NCBI GenBank assembly: GCA_913777615.1
Contig: CAJYTK010000004.1
Location: forward strand, 186,001-250,000
Source of the DNA: an uncultured Agrobacterium sp.
GTDB taxonomy: Bacteria > Pseudomonadota > Alphaproteobacteria > Rhizobiales > Rhizobiaceae
DNA length: 64,000 nucleotides
Direction of reading: 5' to 3'
A program made the position numbers and the translations under genes. Positions 37,421-47,995 of this stretch are shown in pieces. Under the pieces are notes generated by a model, which saw nothing but the letters and a program-made list of their open reading frames with translations, ran no database searches and was not told where the DNA came from. Every line of letters begins with the position of its first letter. Positions within the stretch are counted from its first letter, which is position 1.

Positions 37421-38365
37421 ATGATCATTGATCGCGAAATCAGTTGGGACTACTACCGCACATTTTTAAGCGTGTTGCGAGACGGGTCTCTGTCTGCGGC
37501 GGCGAGAGAGCTCGGCATCACGCAGCCAACTGTCGGTCGCCATATCGGTGCTCTTGAAGAAGCCATCGGCTACCAGCTTTTCATTCGCTCGCCGCACGGC
37601 CTCGTTCCGACCGATGCGGCGATGGCCTTGAAGCCGTATGCGGAAAATCTGTCGGCCACTGCCGCGGCACTGGTGCGCGCCGCCTCAGGGGAAGTCGGAA
37701 AGATCGAAGGTGCCGTGCGCATCAGCGCCTCGGATGTGATCGGGGTCGAGGTGCTGCCGCCCATCATCGCCGCGCTGCAAGATACATATCCGAAACTCGA
37801 AATCGAGCTTTCGCTATCCGACACGATCGAAGATTTGCTGCGGCGCGAGGCGGATATCGCTATTCGCATGACGGAGCCGGTGCAAGACGCTATCGTGATG
37901 CGCTATGTCGGAAATTTTCGGATCGGCTTTCACGCAACGAACGGCTACCTGCAGACGATGGGAACGCCGACAAAGAAAGAAGATCTGGATGCGCACCGGC
38001 TGATCGGGTTTGATCGCAAGACGCCCTTCATCAGGGCGATCCTCCAAAACATGAAGAAGGAAAATCCGGCAATCCCCGATGCCGATCAAATTCCTTTCGC
38101 CATTCGCGCCGATAGCAATCTTGCGCAGCTCGCCCTGGTTCGCGCTGGCGCCGGTATCGGCATGTGCCAGATTGGGTTGGCCAAACGCGATCAAACGCTC
38201 AAACACGTCCTGCCGGAACTCGAAGTCGCACTCCACGCCTGGGTCGCCATGCACGAAAATCTTAGGACCTCACCACGCTGCCGAGCGGTATTCAGCGCTC
38301 TGGTGGAGGGCCTGAAAGCGCACCTGAGAACGACCGACCCCGAAGCGCCATCATCCAAGCGCTAA
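37421..38365 (+). CDS. LysR family transcriptional regulator
   Basis: A 314-residue LysR protein. The DNA-binding domain is ISWDYYRTFLSVLRDGSLSA, with TQPTVGRHIGALEEAIGYQL as recognition segment; the effector domain runs from about residue 95. The WDYYRTFL type start resembles a LysR subgroup that regulates adjacent oxidoreductases. ATG 37421 is used; the frame extends further upstream without family similarity. It diverges from the SDR gene and probably controls it. Confidence 0.9.
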   Translation: MIIDREISWDYYRTFLSVLRDGSLSAAARELGITQPTVGRHIGALEEAIGYQLFIRSPHGLVPTDAAMALKPYAENLSATAAALVRAASGEVGKIEGAVRISASDVIGVEVLPPIIAALQDTYPKLEIELSLSDTIEDLLRREADIAIRMTEPVQDAIVMRYVGNFRIGFHATNGYLQTMGTPTKKEDLDAHRLIGFDRKTPFIRAILQNMKKENPAIPDADQIPFAIRADSNLAQLALVRAGAGIGMCQIGLAKRDQTLKHVLPELEVALHAWVAMHENLRTSPRCRAVFSALVEGLKAHLRTTDPEAPSSKR

Positions 38366-38380
38366 CGCCTGCGACAAAAA

Positions 38381-38653
38381 TCAGCTTGGATTGCGGGCCT
38401 GTCGCTCAACATAGGTGTCGACAACCTCCGCTTCCGGCCTGTCACCGCCCTGGCTGAATTCTTCATGCCATCGACCGCGCTCATCCTGATAGCTGATTTC
38501 CTCATCTTCGCCCCCGACCTGCTGTTCGGCGGCAGCGATCTTGGCGGCTTGCACCGCATCTGAATGGGTGGGGAAGGCTTCGGAATAGGCACCATTCATT
38601 CGATACGCCCAACCGCCATCATGCTCCACGATTTCATAACACACCTTGGTCAC
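38381..38653 (-). CDS. DUF2188 domain-containing protein
   Basis: A 90-residue soluble protein: a GTG start with an excellent AGGAGG ribosome binding site eight bases ahead. It has the DUF2188 pattern: YEIVEHDGGWAYRMNGAYSE, then PTHSDAVQAAKIAAAEQQ and a polar, acidic C-terminal half. The function of the domain is unknown. It is convergent with the LysR gene, 15 bases apart, and diverges from the antiporter gene. Confidence 0.82.
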   Translation of the reverse strand: MTKVCYEIVEHDGGWAYRMNGAYSEAFPTHSDAVQAAKIAAAEQQVGGEDEEISYQDERGRWHEEFSQGGDRPEAEVVDTYVERQARNPS

Positions 38654-38842
38654 GCTGATATCCTCCTGTTATTCTTTAGGGAAGATTGACAACCAACACC
38701 GCAAGTGGGCATTTCTGGGCCGAGATCGCGGTTTCGGTACCATGTCCTCGCGATCCACTATCCTACCAAACGGCCAAGAGTGCAAATCGCGTTTCTTGAC
38801 CTCTCAAATGCATATCGCTCGGTCCAGGATCTGGAGGGGAAC

Positions 38843-39955
38843 ATGTCCATCGCCACCGCTGTCAAGCAGGAGCGCATGCTGCTTCTTGCAGTTCCAGTAG
38901 CCATTATCGCTTATCTCGCAGAGCACAGCGTGCTTGAGGGAGGCAAGGTGATGTCCTTCGTCGTGGCTGCAGCGCTGATTGCCGTCATCGTCGGGGTTTC
39001 CATGCGCGTTGCCCACCACGCCGAAATCCTTGCTGCCAAGGTCGGGGACCCTTACGGAACGATGATCCTGACCCTGTCTGCGGTCGCGGTCGAGGTGCTG
39101 ATCCTCGCCATCATCATGAGCGAGTCAAGTTCCCCTACCCTGGTGCGCGACACGATCTATTCCGCCGTGATGATCGATATCAACGGCATCCTCGGGCTTG
39201 CTGCATTGCTGGGCGGTCTGCGCCATGGAGAGCAGCCCTATAACGACGATTCCGGGCGCACCTACGGGGTGATGATCCTGACGGCGATGGGCATCTCGAT
39301 GATCGTCCCGGAATTCGTACCGGAAGCGAAGTGGCACCTCTACTCCGCCTTCACCATCTGCGCGATGATTGCGCTCTACGGTCTCTTCCTGAAAATGCAG
39401 GTTGGCCCGCACAGCTACTTCTTCAGCTACAGCTATCCGCGTGCAGACCGCAAGAAGGCGGCCCCGGAAGGCGAAGCGCACGGGCATGAGGAAGAGGACG
39501 GCTCGGCAGGCTATTCGATCGGTGCCATTCTCGTCGGCGTCGTGCTGATCGGTCTATTGGCGGAATTCATGGCCGCATTCCTCACGCACGGGCTGGAAGG
39601 AAGCGGCGCTCCAGAAGGCCTGATGGCCGTCGTCGTCGCAACCATTTCAGCGGCACCGGAAATCCTCACCGCCATGCGCGCTGCCTTGCGCAACCGCATG
39701 CAACCCGTCGTCAACATCGCCATGGGCGCGTCACTCTCGACGGTCATTCTGACCGTTCCGGTCATGGAGGCGATTGCGCTCTATTCCGGTCAACCCTTCA
39801 TCATGGCGATGACGCCGGTGCAGACGGTGATGGTCTTCATCACACTCATCGTTGCCGCCATCAATCTCAACGATGGGGAGACCAATGCCATCGAGGGTAT
39901 GACGCACCTCATCCTCTTCGCTACCTTCATCATGCTGCTGTTTCTCGGTTTGTGA
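38843..39955 (+). CDS. chaA: Calcium/proton (cation) antiporter, ChaA-like
   Basis: A 370-residue CaCA-superfamily antiporter with about eleven membrane helices. The two ion-binding repeats are visible as EILAAKVGDPYGTMILTLSA with following VEVLILAI, and VATISAAPEILTAMRAAL. A His/Glu-rich acidic loop (EGEAHGHEEEDGS, about residues 214-226) lies between the halves and may be a cation sensor. It exports Ca2+ or Na+/K+ in exchange for H+. The ATG at 38843 is preceded by GGAGGGGA (38832-38839). The GNAT gene follows by nine bases. Confidence 0.9.
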   Translation: MSIATAVKQERMLLLAVPVAIIAYLAEHSVLEGGKVMSFVVAAALIAVIVGVSMRVAHHAEILAAKVGDPYGTMILTLSAVAVEVLILAIIMSESSSPTLVRDTIYSAVMIDINGILGLAALLGGLRHGEQPYNDDSGRTYGVMILTAMGISMIVPEFVPEAKWHLYSAFTICAMIALYGLFLKMQVGPHSYFFSYSYPRADRKKAAPEGEAHGHEEEDGSAGYSIGAILVGVVLIGLLAEFMAAFLTHGLEGSGAPEGLMAVVVATISAAPEILTAMRAALRNRMQPVVNIAMGASLSTVILTVPVMEAIALYSGQPFIMAMTPVQTVMVFITLIVAAINLNDGETNAIEGMTHLILFATFIMLLFLGL

Positions 39956-39964
39956 GGGCGTGGG

Positions 39965-40489
39965 TTGCTTCAGATCAGGCCTGCGCAATCAAGTGACGTA
40001 GCGCAAATCGCCCGCGTTCATACCCACGTATGGAGAGAAACCATGCGGGCTCTTGCCCCTCCTTCAGCGTTTGAGGCTCTCGATGCGAACCACCGGCTGC
40101 GTTACTGGACGGCTAAACTCGCCGATGATGATCCGCACCAGCATGTAGCGATCGCTGAGATCGGCAGCCAAGTCGTTGGCATCGGCGCGGTAGGCCGACC
40201 GTCCGATCCAATCTTCGGATCACGGGCGGAGATTAAGAACCTCTACGTCATGCCGGACGACCAGGGGCAAGGTATTGGCACGCGCATTCTGAAAGACCTG
40301 GCCGCACATGCGGAAGCGGCCGGATATCGATCGGTCGCACTCAGCGTCGTCAAAGGCAATGAGCGGGCGGCGGGCTTCTATGAGGCGCTTCGCGCCAAAA
40401 AGATTGGAGAGTTCCGCGATCCCGGACCGATATGGCGCTCTGACAATGTCGCTTATGGTTGGGACGAGATCGACCAGTTGCTGTCCTGA
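39965..40489 (+). CDS. GNAT family N-acetyltransferase
   Basis: A 174-residue GNAT protein. The acetyl-CoA pyrophosphate-binding loop is LYVMPDDQGQGIGTRILKDL, preceded by beta-strand IGSQVVGIGAVG and followed by ALSVVKGNERAAGFYEALRA. It acetylates an unknown amine. The start appears to be TTG 39965, with GAGGG six bases upstream; the ORF begins only nine bases after the antiporter stop, so co-transcription is probable. The end of the gene matches the family (NVAYGWDEI). Confidence 0.85.
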   Translation: MLQIRPAQSSDVAQIARVHTHVWRETMRALAPPSAFEALDANHRLRYWTAKLADDDPHQHVAIAEIGSQVVGIGAVGRPSDPIFGSRAEIKNLYVMPDDQGQGIGTRILKDLAAHAEAAGYRSVALSVVKGNERAAGFYEALRAKKIGEFRDPGPIWRSDNVAYGWDEIDQLLS

Positions 40490-40569
40490 AGTCCCGAGTA
40501 GCGTTGTATGTCAGCGCCACTGAAGACTACCGCATTGCCGTATTGGTCGAAATCCTTTCGGCCCAACCT

Positions 40570-41151
40570 TCATTCTGGGGCAGAGGCAGAGCTGTCCATC
40601 GCCAGCCGGTCGTGAAGTTGGTCGATCGCCCGTTGGAAAACAGCCGGATCGTCCAGTCCACGAGAAAGAACGATCGCGCCTTGAATGGCAAGGACGGTCT
40701 CCTCCGCGAGCATGCGCGACTGATCGCGGTCACGGCCCTGCCGGATAAGCGCCGACTGCAACGCGTCCACCCAGCCCGTAAAGTAACCTCGGATGGCTTG
40801 TGCAAAACGGTCTCTCGTATTGCCCACCGCCAAGGCACCGACGAGGCAAACGCGCCTGCCGGTCCTGAAATATTGGTCCGTCGAGGCAAGCATGGCACGG
40901 ATGGCGCCATTGGCGTCGGGTTCGTTACGTAGTGGCGCATAAATGGCATTCTCGAACCATTGGCTGATGTCGTCGAGCACAGCCCCCACCATCTCCTCCT
41001 TCCCGTTTGGAAAGAAGTGGTAAAGGCTGCCCTTGCCGAGACCGGTCGCCTTGCCGATGAGGGCAAGGCTTGCGCCTTCATAACCATACTCGCGAAACAC
41101 CTCGGCCAAGGGACCTATGGCATCGGCTCTTTCGCTGACCATACGGGCCAT
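40570..41151 (-). CDS. TetR/AcrR family transcriptional regulator
   Basis: A 193-residue TetR regulator. The N-terminal helix-turn-helix reads FREYGYEGASLALIGKATGL, with GKGSLYHFFPNGKEEM as recognition part; the C-terminal ligand domain is of the TetR_C type with GRRVCLVGALAVGN. It is two bases downstream of the DUF1348 gene and so in its operon. Two matching operator dyads lie before that operon, indicating autorepression. The inducer is unknown. Confidence 0.9.
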   Translation of the reverse strand: MARMVSERADAIGPLAEVFREYGYEGASLALIGKATGLGKGSLYHFFPNGKEEMVGAVLDDISQWFENAIYAPLRNEPDANGAIRAMLASTDQYFRTGRRVCLVGALAVGNTRDRFAQAIRGYFTGWVDALQSALIRQGRDRDQSRMLAEETVLAIQGAIVLSRGLDDPAVFQRAIDQLHDRLAMDSSASAPE

Positions 41152-41153
41152 GA

Positions 41154-41618
41154 TCAGAGGCCCAGATCGCTAAGGCTGGCATGATCATCCGGCCGACGGC
41201 CAAGCGGCCAATGGAACAGGCGATCGCTTTCAGCAATCGGCATCTCATTGATGCTCGCGTGTCTGTGCGCCATCAGGCCGTCCTCTGCGAATTCCCAGTT
41301 CTCGTTGCCATAGGCGCGGTACCAGTGACCAGCATCGTCGCGGTATTCATACGCATACCGTACCGCGATGCGGTTTTCGGTGAAAGCCCATAGCTCCTTT
41401 ATGAGGCGGTACTCGTGCTCCTTGTTCCACTTGCGCGTCAGAAATGCCTGAGCTTCATCGCGATTGCGTGCAAATTCGACGCGGTTGCGCCAGCGGGTGT
41501 CGAGCGTATAGGCAAGAGCGACTTTCGCCGCATCTCTGGTGTTCCAGCCGTCTTCGGCCAGGCGAACTTTTTCAATAGCGGTCTCGCGGGTGAATGGGGG
41601 AAGTGGAGGACGTGACAT
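41154..41618 (-). CDS. DUF1348 family (NTF2/SnoaL-like) protein
   Basis: A 154-residue protein of the nuclear-transport-factor-2-like fold, DUF1348 subgroup: [20 protein letters not shown], then [19 protein letters not shown], and [20 protein letters not shown]. The fold often binds small hydrophobic ligands; no activity is known. Start ATG 41618 has GAGGAG ten bases ahead. It is the first gene of a two-gene operon with a TetR regulator. Confidence 0.85.
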   Translation of the reverse strand: MSRPPLPPFTRETAIEKVRLAEDGWNTRDAAKVALAYTLDTRWRNRVEFARNRDEAQAFLTRKWNKEHEYRLIKELWAFTENRIAVRYAYEYRDDAGHWYRAYGNENWEFAEDGLMAHRHASINEMPIAESDRLFHWPLGRRPDDHASLSDLGL

Positions 41619-41648
41619 GGTGATCTCCTCGATCAACTGGGTCTATTG

Positions 41649-41680
41649 TACCGATCAGTAATTACTTTACCGATCGGTAC
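41649..41680. promoter_or_regulatory. Two TetR-type operator dyads
   Basis: TACCGATCAGTA (41649-41660) and the perfect palindrome TACCGATCGGTA (41668-41679) lie 19 bases apart and about 30-60 bases upstream of the DUF1348 start. The ACCGATCGGT core is a common TetR-family operator. The downstream operon encodes a TetR protein, so autoregulation is likely. From here to 41890 no gene is seen. Confidence 0.7.
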
Positions 41681-41893
41681 ATTCATTGAAGATCGTGGCG
41701 TTGTCAAGCGGCGTATGTGCTTCAATGCTGAGATCGATACCGGCGAGCATCGCGGGATTGACTAGGAGAACCACGGTTTACCATCGCTGGTAACTGTCGT
41801 CGCTGAGACAGCGCAGATGATCCCGCCGTATGTTTCAAACAGGCATCAGAACTCCTCCTGATAAGGGGCATAGCTCTGCTGGAACAACAGGCA

Positions 41894-41920
41894 TAAAAAA
41901 ACCCGGCATCGCTGCCGGGT
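41894..41920 (-). terminator. Terminator of aatA
   Basis: Eight-base arms ACCCGGCA/TGCCGGGT (41901-41908, 41913-41920) around a 4-base loop. Read on the minus strand it is followed by seven T's. It lies 26 bases after the aspartate aminotransferase stop. Confidence 0.85.
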
Positions 41921-41945
41921 CCATTTCATTCGATTGTATCAAGCA

Positions 41946-43543
<1,598 letters not shown>

Positions 43544-43858
43544 ATGATGCTTATGAATGACCGGAATTCGGCAGATCGGCTGAAGGTGCAGAGGATGCTT
43601 TTCTCTCTGTGGATGGCGCTTGCCGCCATCATGGTCATCCTCACCATGGCAGCCGGCCTTGCAACGTCCTCCCACGCTTCGCAAGCGGTCGACCCCATGA
43701 CGACATCTGCCATCGCCAGCGCACCGATTTCCAAAGCATCGGATCGCATCTTCGTTACCGGCCTTGTGGTGCTCGGCTTCGGCACAATGGCGGTTGGCGG
43801 TGTGCTCTTGACGCTCAGCAGTATTCGCGAAGGCCGCCTGCGCCGAAACCGTGACTGA
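43544..43858 (+). CDS. Small two-helix membrane protein, hypothetical
   Basis: A 104-residue protein with two hydrophobic segments: MLFSLWMALAAIMVILTMAA (about residues 18-37) and FVTGLVVLGFGTMAVGGVLL (about 70-89). A Ser/Ala-rich periplasmic-type loop lies between, and a short basic tail (REGRLRRNRD) follows. ATG 43544 is favoured over the upstream in-frame ATG 43517 because AAGGA lies five bases before it. No family is recognised. The 240 bases after it before the EamA gene contain nothing I can identify. Confidence 0.6.
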   Translation: MMLMNDRNSADRLKVQRMLFSLWMALAAIMVILTMAAGLATSSHASQAVDPMTTSAIASAPISKASDRIFVTGLVVLGFGTMAVGGVLLTLSSIREGRLRRNRD

Positions 43859-44100
43859 CTTCCCCTGACCGTCCCTTGCCGAACCATGCCCTTGCTGATA
43901 GAGCACCGATGAAATGGCGGCCCGAGGCACCTTTTGCGACACACAGGGATGTCTTCGCCATCTTCAGGGTCAAGATCTGCTGCTTCATGCAACACCGCCG
44001 GACGTTCCGATAGCCTCTGGCAGTCGATCACCAAGCGGACCGGATCGCCTTTTGAAAAGACGATGAAGCAGCCGCTGCGCTGCTTCCTTGATGGTGAAGA

Positions 44101-45003
44101 ATGACGCGTATTCAGGCAAACCTCGTATTGCTTCTCGCTGCCGCAATCTGGGGCGGTGGTTTTGTTGCGCAGTCCACGGCCATGGCATCCATCGGCCCCT
44201 TCTGGTTCGTGGGCTTGCGCTTTGCCATTGCAGCGCTTGCGGTCCTGCCCTTCGCACTCATGGAAACGCGCCGCATGGGAGCAAGGCCTAGCAAGGCGGA
44301 ATACCGCGCCTTCGGCCTTGTCGGGCTCGCCCTCTTCATGGGTGCCACAACCCAGCAGGTGGGACTGCTTACCACCTCCGTCACCAATTCCAGTTTTCTG
44401 ACGGCCCTCTATGTCATCTTCGTCCCGGCCATCGCCGTTCTGATCTATCGGCGTTATCCGCACTGGGTGGTCTGGCCGGGTGCCACGATGATGCTGGTCG
44501 GCATCTTTCTGCTCTCCGGCGGCGCCTTCAGCAGCCTGACGACAGGCGATTTTCTCAGCATTACCTGCGCGTTCTTCTGGGCTGTGCAGATCACGCTTGC
44601 GGGCCGTGCCGTCATGGCCAGCAACCGGCCGCTTGCCCTTTCCTGTGTCCAGTTTTCCGTCTGCGCCATTCTGAGCATGGTGATCGGCGCGGCCTACGAG
44701 CCGATTAACGCTCAGGCAGTTGCTGCGTCGCTCCGTGAGATCCTTTATGTTGGCCTTGTCTCGTCGGGCCTTGCATTCGTTCTCCAGGTCATCGGCCAGC
44801 GTTACACGACAGCACCACAGGCGGCGATCTTTCTTTCCTCCGAAGCCCTGTTCGGCGCGCTCTTCGCGTCGCTCTTTCTTGGAGAGATCATACCGGCTGC
44901 CGGTTATATCGGCTGCGCCATCATTTTTGCCGCGATTTTGCTGGTAGAGTTGGTGCCGGAGCTTACGAAAAGACGCCACCAAAAACTTGGTAAAGCAGGC
45001 TAA
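44101..45003 (+). CDS. EamA (DMT superfamily) transporter
   Basis: A 300-residue, ten-helix transporter with two EamA repeats: LLLAAAIWGGGFVAQSTAM starts the first, and DFLSITCAFFWAVQITLAG starts the second near residue 150. The end ALFGALFASLFLGEIIPAAG is the typical last EamA motif. Members export amino acids or other metabolites; substrate unknown. A terminator hairpin follows at 45051. Confidence 0.9.
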   Translation: MTRIQANLVLLLAAAIWGGGFVAQSTAMASIGPFWFVGLRFAIAALAVLPFALMETRRMGARPSKAEYRAFGLVGLALFMGATTQQVGLLTTSVTNSSFLTALYVIFVPAIAVLIYRRYPHWVVWPGATMMLVGIFLLSGGAFSSLTTGDFLSITCAFFWAVQITLAGRAVMASNRPLALSCVQFSVCAILSMVIGAAYEPINAQAVAASLREILYVGLVSSGLAFVLQVIGQRYTTAPQAAIFLSSEALFGALFASLFLGEIIPAAGYIGCAIIFAAILLVELVPELTKRRHQKLGKAG

Positions 45004-45050
45004 AGGCCGCTTTCCACTCATGCCCTATGCGCGAAAATTGCCGAAAATTC

Positions 45051-45075
45051 CCATCGCTAACGATGGTTTTGTTTT
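45051..45075 (+). terminator. Terminator after the EamA gene
   Basis: CCATCG/CGATGG arms (45051-45056, 45061-45066), a CTAA loop, then TTTTGTTTT. Confidence 0.7.
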
Positions 45076-45422
45076 CCCAACAGCGCCGCTGCGAGAAAAA
45101 TTTCCGCGACACGCGTAATACGCGTCAAACGCCCATGATTAATCGTGGTTGCCGCTTAAAAACTTTTGCTTGCCAATTTTAAATAAACACATCACTCTAT
45201 CGCGGTTCAGGCAATTTGCGAGCATGGGACGACCTATAAACAGATGCATCGGAGACAATACTTCGAGCGGTGGGAACAACAAAACGTTGATCAGAACGTC
45301 AAGACTTCCACAGCGAAGGTCCAATCTCTCAATCATCAAGAGCTGCCTGCCGTACGCCCTGACGGGCAAAACTGTAATGCTGCCTGGAGCTGAACACGGG
45401 CAGAGCGAAAAGGACCTGATGC
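45076..45422 (+). other. Long leader/intergenic region before the cold-shock gene
   Basis: About 350 bases with no credible gene. The first 130 bases are AT-rich and probably hold the csp promoter; the rest would form a long 5' untranslated region, as is common for cold-shock genes, ending in the ribosome binding site AAAGGACC. An in-frame 98-codon stretch here has no recognisable protein character. Confidence 0.45.
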
Positions 45423-45638
45423 ATGGCCGAGACTGGCACCGTTAAATTCTTCAATACCGACAAAGGCTTCGGCTTCATCAAGCCAGACAATGGTGGCGCT
45501 GATATCTTTGTTCATATCTCCGCTGTACAGGCTTCCGGCCTGTCCGGTCTTTCAGAAAATCAGAAAGTGAGCTTCGACACGGAACCGGATCGTCGCGGCA
45601 AGGGGCCAAAGGCAGTCAATCTTCAGATTGCTGGTTGA
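45423..45638 (+). CDS. Cold-shock domain protein (CspA family)
   Basis: A 71-residue single cold-shock (OB-fold) domain. Both RNA-binding motifs are present: GFGFIKP (RNP1, about residues 16-22) and IFVHISAV (RNP2, about 29-36). It binds single-stranded RNA and DNA and melts mRNA structure, often at low temperature. A long leader precedes it, suggesting post-transcriptional thermoregulation, and a terminator follows 28 bases after the stop. Confidence 0.95.
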   Translation: MAETGTVKFFNTDKGFGFIKPDNGGADIFVHISAVQASGLSGLSENQKVSFDTEPDRRGKGPKAVNLQIAG

Positions 45639-45666
45639 GCCATACGACTTTCTCTTCTAGTTGAAG

Positions 45667-45690
45667 CCCGGCAGGAATGCCGGGTTTTTT
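45667..45690 (+). terminator. Terminator after the cold-shock gene
   Basis: CCCGGCA/TGCCGGG arms (45667-45673, 45678-45684) with a GGAA loop, followed by six T's. Confidence 0.88.
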
Positions 45691-45743
45691 CATGGCTGCT
45701 CTTAAGAGGGCTGTCTATGAACGGGACGCCCTCGCCCACTTTC

Positions 45744-46442
45744 TCAATCTGTTTTCTGATCAATCCCAACTGGAGCTTGAGGCGCAGCACCAATGGGTCC
45801 GAGGCCCTGGAGATACGGGTTCGTGCGACGCTCCTCGCCAAATCGTCCACCGGGGCCATGGCCGCAAATGAACCCTACCTCGTCGCCGAGCGGAAGCACC
45901 TTGTCACGAATAGATGCCAGTAACTGCTCGTGATTGCCTCCGGGAAGATCCGTTCTTCCGACGGAGCCATTGAAGAGCACGTCGCCCACATGGGCAAAGC
46001 CTTGGGCACGATTGTAATAGATGACGTGGCCGGGGGCATGGCCCGGGCAATGATAGACTTCGAAGCGGTGATCGCCAAAGGAAACAACATCACCATCCTT
46101 CAGCCAACGGTCCGGAAGCACGTTCTGTAATCCCGCAATACCATATTTCTGCGCTTGGGTCTCGATCCGCTCCAGAAGCGGAAGGTCGTCCTCATGCGGG
46201 CCGATAATGGAGAGCGAAAGACACTCCTTCAATTCTTTGGCACCACCGGCATGATCAAGATGACCGTGGGTCAGCCATATCTCCTTTAACGTGATGCCGT
46301 TTTCGGCAACAGTCTGAACGATGACGTCGACATCCCCGCCTGGATCGACGACAACACCTTCCCTTGTGTCCTCATCGAAGAGAATGGTGCAGTTCTGCTG
46401 AAACGCCGTCACCGGAATGACCCCTGCCTGCAACTTACCCAT
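45744..46442 (-). CDS. MBL-fold metallo-hydrolase (glyoxalase II-like, YcbL type)
   Basis: A 232-residue metallo-beta-lactamase-fold protein. The metal motif THGHLDH is His59-His61-Asp63-His64. Further ligands are in HCPGHAPGHVIYY (His near 133), the bridging Asp in HVGDVLF, and the last His in FICGHGPG. The short length without the glyoxalase II C-terminal domain fits YcbL-type hydrolases acting on thioesters. It is convergent with the cold-shock gene. The start at ATG 46442 (MGKLQAGVIPVTAFQQNCTI) matches the family. Confidence 0.9.
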   Translation of the reverse strand: MGKLQAGVIPVTAFQQNCTILFDEDTREGVVVDPGGDVDVIVQTVAENGITLKEIWLTHGHLDHAGGAKELKECLSLSIIGPHEDDLPLLERIETQAQKYGIAGLQNVLPDRWLKDGDVVSFGDHRFEVYHCPGHAPGHVIYYNRAQGFAHVGDVLFNGSVGRTDLPGGNHEQLLASIRDKVLPLGDEVGFICGHGPGGRFGEERRTNPYLQGLGPIGAAPQAPVGIDQKTD

Positions 46443-46676
46443 GATGACCTTCCTTCACTTCAAAAAACTGGCCCACCTATAAAGAGCCCGACGCGACTGC
46501 ACAATCGATCGTCAGGAAACATCATCTGCGAAGAATTGTCGACAATGTAGTAAATTATTTAATTTCAATAACTTATCTAGTACGCAGTAGTGTTTCCTCA
46601 AACAAACTGTTCACAAATTCGGGAACGGAAAACAGAAAGCTGCGTTCTTGCCCCAGTCTTCAAAGGAGAGAGACAT

Positions 46677-47279
46677 ATGGACAAGAAGCTGAAACTGATG
46701 ATTGCTGGCGGCGCTTTCGCTTTGATCGCCGGCTATGCCAATGCGGCCATGGTTGCGACCACGGCATCTGATATTTCGGTGCGATCCGGCCCTGGTGAAG
46801 ATTACCCGGAAGTCGGACTTGCCACACGCGGCAGCAATGCGGTTCTTGACGGATGCATGGAAGGCAGCGCCTGGTGCCGTATCGAAGTAAACGGCGTGCG
46901 CGGTTGGGCAAATGCCGATTACCTGAACGTCATGTACGAAGGTGCCCCCGTGATCCTGCGCGAACGCCGCGCCGATATCGAAGTGCCGGTGGTTACCTAT
47001 GAAAAGACAGCAAGCGTTCAGCAGGAAGAGCCGAACCCTGGCGACCCCAACCTCGGACGCGTCGGTGAAGTCAATCCGCCGGAGCAGGTGATCACTTATA
47101 TCGATCAGCACCCGGCACAGGTCGTTCGCATCGATGGCGACGTCGCGATTGGCGCCACCATTCCAGCCAGCGCTGAATTGGTGTCGATCCCGGACTATGA
47201 ATACAGCTACGTGCGTGTGAACGATCGCCGCGTTCTGGTGGAGCCGAGCACGCGCCGCGTTGTGTATGTGTACGAGTAA
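46677..47279 (+). CDS. Exported SH3-domain protein with DUF1236-type tail
   Basis: A 200-residue secreted protein. A signal peptide (MDKKLKLMIAGGAFALIAGY, cleavage likely after NAA near residue 23) is followed by a bacterial SH3 domain (about 26-85: ISVRSGPGEDYPEVGLATRG and WCRIEVNGVRGWANADYL). The C-terminal part (about 130-200) resembles DUF1236: PEQVITYIDQHPAQVVRIDG and DYEYSYVRVNDRRVLVEPST. SH3b domains bind peptidoglycan, so a periplasmic envelope role is likely. The ATG at 46677 has AAGGAG nine bases ahead. A terminator follows. Confidence 0.87.
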   Translation: MDKKLKLMIAGGAFALIAGYANAAMVATTASDISVRSGPGEDYPEVGLATRGSNAVLDGCMEGSAWCRIEVNGVRGWANADYLNVMYEGAPVILRERRADIEVPVVTYEKTASVQQEEPNPGDPNLGRVGEVNPPEQVITYIDQHPAQVVRIDGDVAIGATIPASAELVSIPDYEYSYVRVNDRRVLVEPSTRRVVYVYE

Positions 47280-47324
47280 GTTTGCGTAGAGTATCTGCGT
47301 AACCGAGTACCTGAGAGCGCGGCT

Positions 47325-47350
47325 TAGTCCGCGCTCTTTTGCTGCGTTGA
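47325..47350 (+). terminator. Terminator after the SH3-domain gene
   Basis: Perfect eight-base arms GAGCGCGG/CCGCGCTC (47325-47332, 47339-47346) with a six-base loop, followed by TTTT. Confidence 0.82.
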
Positions 47351-47497
47351 GGACCGGCGCAGATATTGGCGTTGATGTTCAGCCTGCGGCATATTATCGA
47401 ACGCAACAGAAAATGATCGGGAGATTGCCCGGCGGCACACTATTTGGGCAGATCTCGTGCTAATGGTGGCCAAGCGCGATACTATGAAGGAAGACCA

Positions 47498-47995
47498 GTG
47501 CCTGCCCAATCGCTGAAAAAGGCTGCCGCCAAACCGAGCCCGGCCCTGCCCCATGTCGATGACGCCAAGATCGACTTTGACACGATTGAGGCCTTCTTCT
47601 TCGCCTATCGAGACTTCGTTTCAGACCCTGACGCAATTCTTGAAAAGCTGGGTTATGGTCGAGCTCACCATCGCGTCGTCTATTTTGTTTGCCGAAATCC
47701 CGGCATGACAGTCGCCGATCTTCTCGATACGTTGCAGATCACGAAGCAGAGCCTGGCACGAGTGCTCAAGCAGCTGATCGATGATGGCTACATCCGCCAG
47801 ATGGCGGGACCTGAAGACCGGCGTCAGCGCAGACTTTATCCAACGCTCACCGGTCGTGAACTGGCGCTCGCCTTGAGCGATCCTCAATCGCGCCGTATCG
47901 CTCGCGCCCTCGAAGGCATGCCCTCCGAAGCCAGGGCATGCGTTCTGCAGTTTCTCGCCAGAATGCGCGACGTCGAAACAATGGGAGCCGAATGA
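47498..47995 (+). CDS. MarR family regulator (PetP-like)
   Basis: A 165-residue winged-helix MarR protein. GMTVADLLDTLQITKQSLAR is the recognition helix region and GPEDRRQRRLYPTLTGREL the wing. GTG 47498 is chosen since AAGGAAG lies shortly before it; the frame continues upstream without family similarity. It overlaps the response-regulator start by ATGA, so the two are co-translated. A MarR gene followed by an OmpR-type regulator is the PetP-PetR arrangement known from Rhodobacter and rhizobia. Confidence 0.88.
   Translation: MPAQSLKKAAAKPSPALPHVDDAKIDFDTIEAFFFAYRDFVSDPDAILEKLGYGRAHHRVVYFVCRNPGMTVADLLDTLQITKQSLARVLKQLIDDGYIRQMAGPEDRRQRRLYPTLTGRELALALSDPQSRRIARALEGMPSEARACVLQFLARMRDVETMGAE

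Noticed and set aside
45149..45445. 98-codon forward frame before the cold-shock gene
   Set aside because: No good ribosome binding site, no domain, overlaps the cold-shock start; better explained as its leader.
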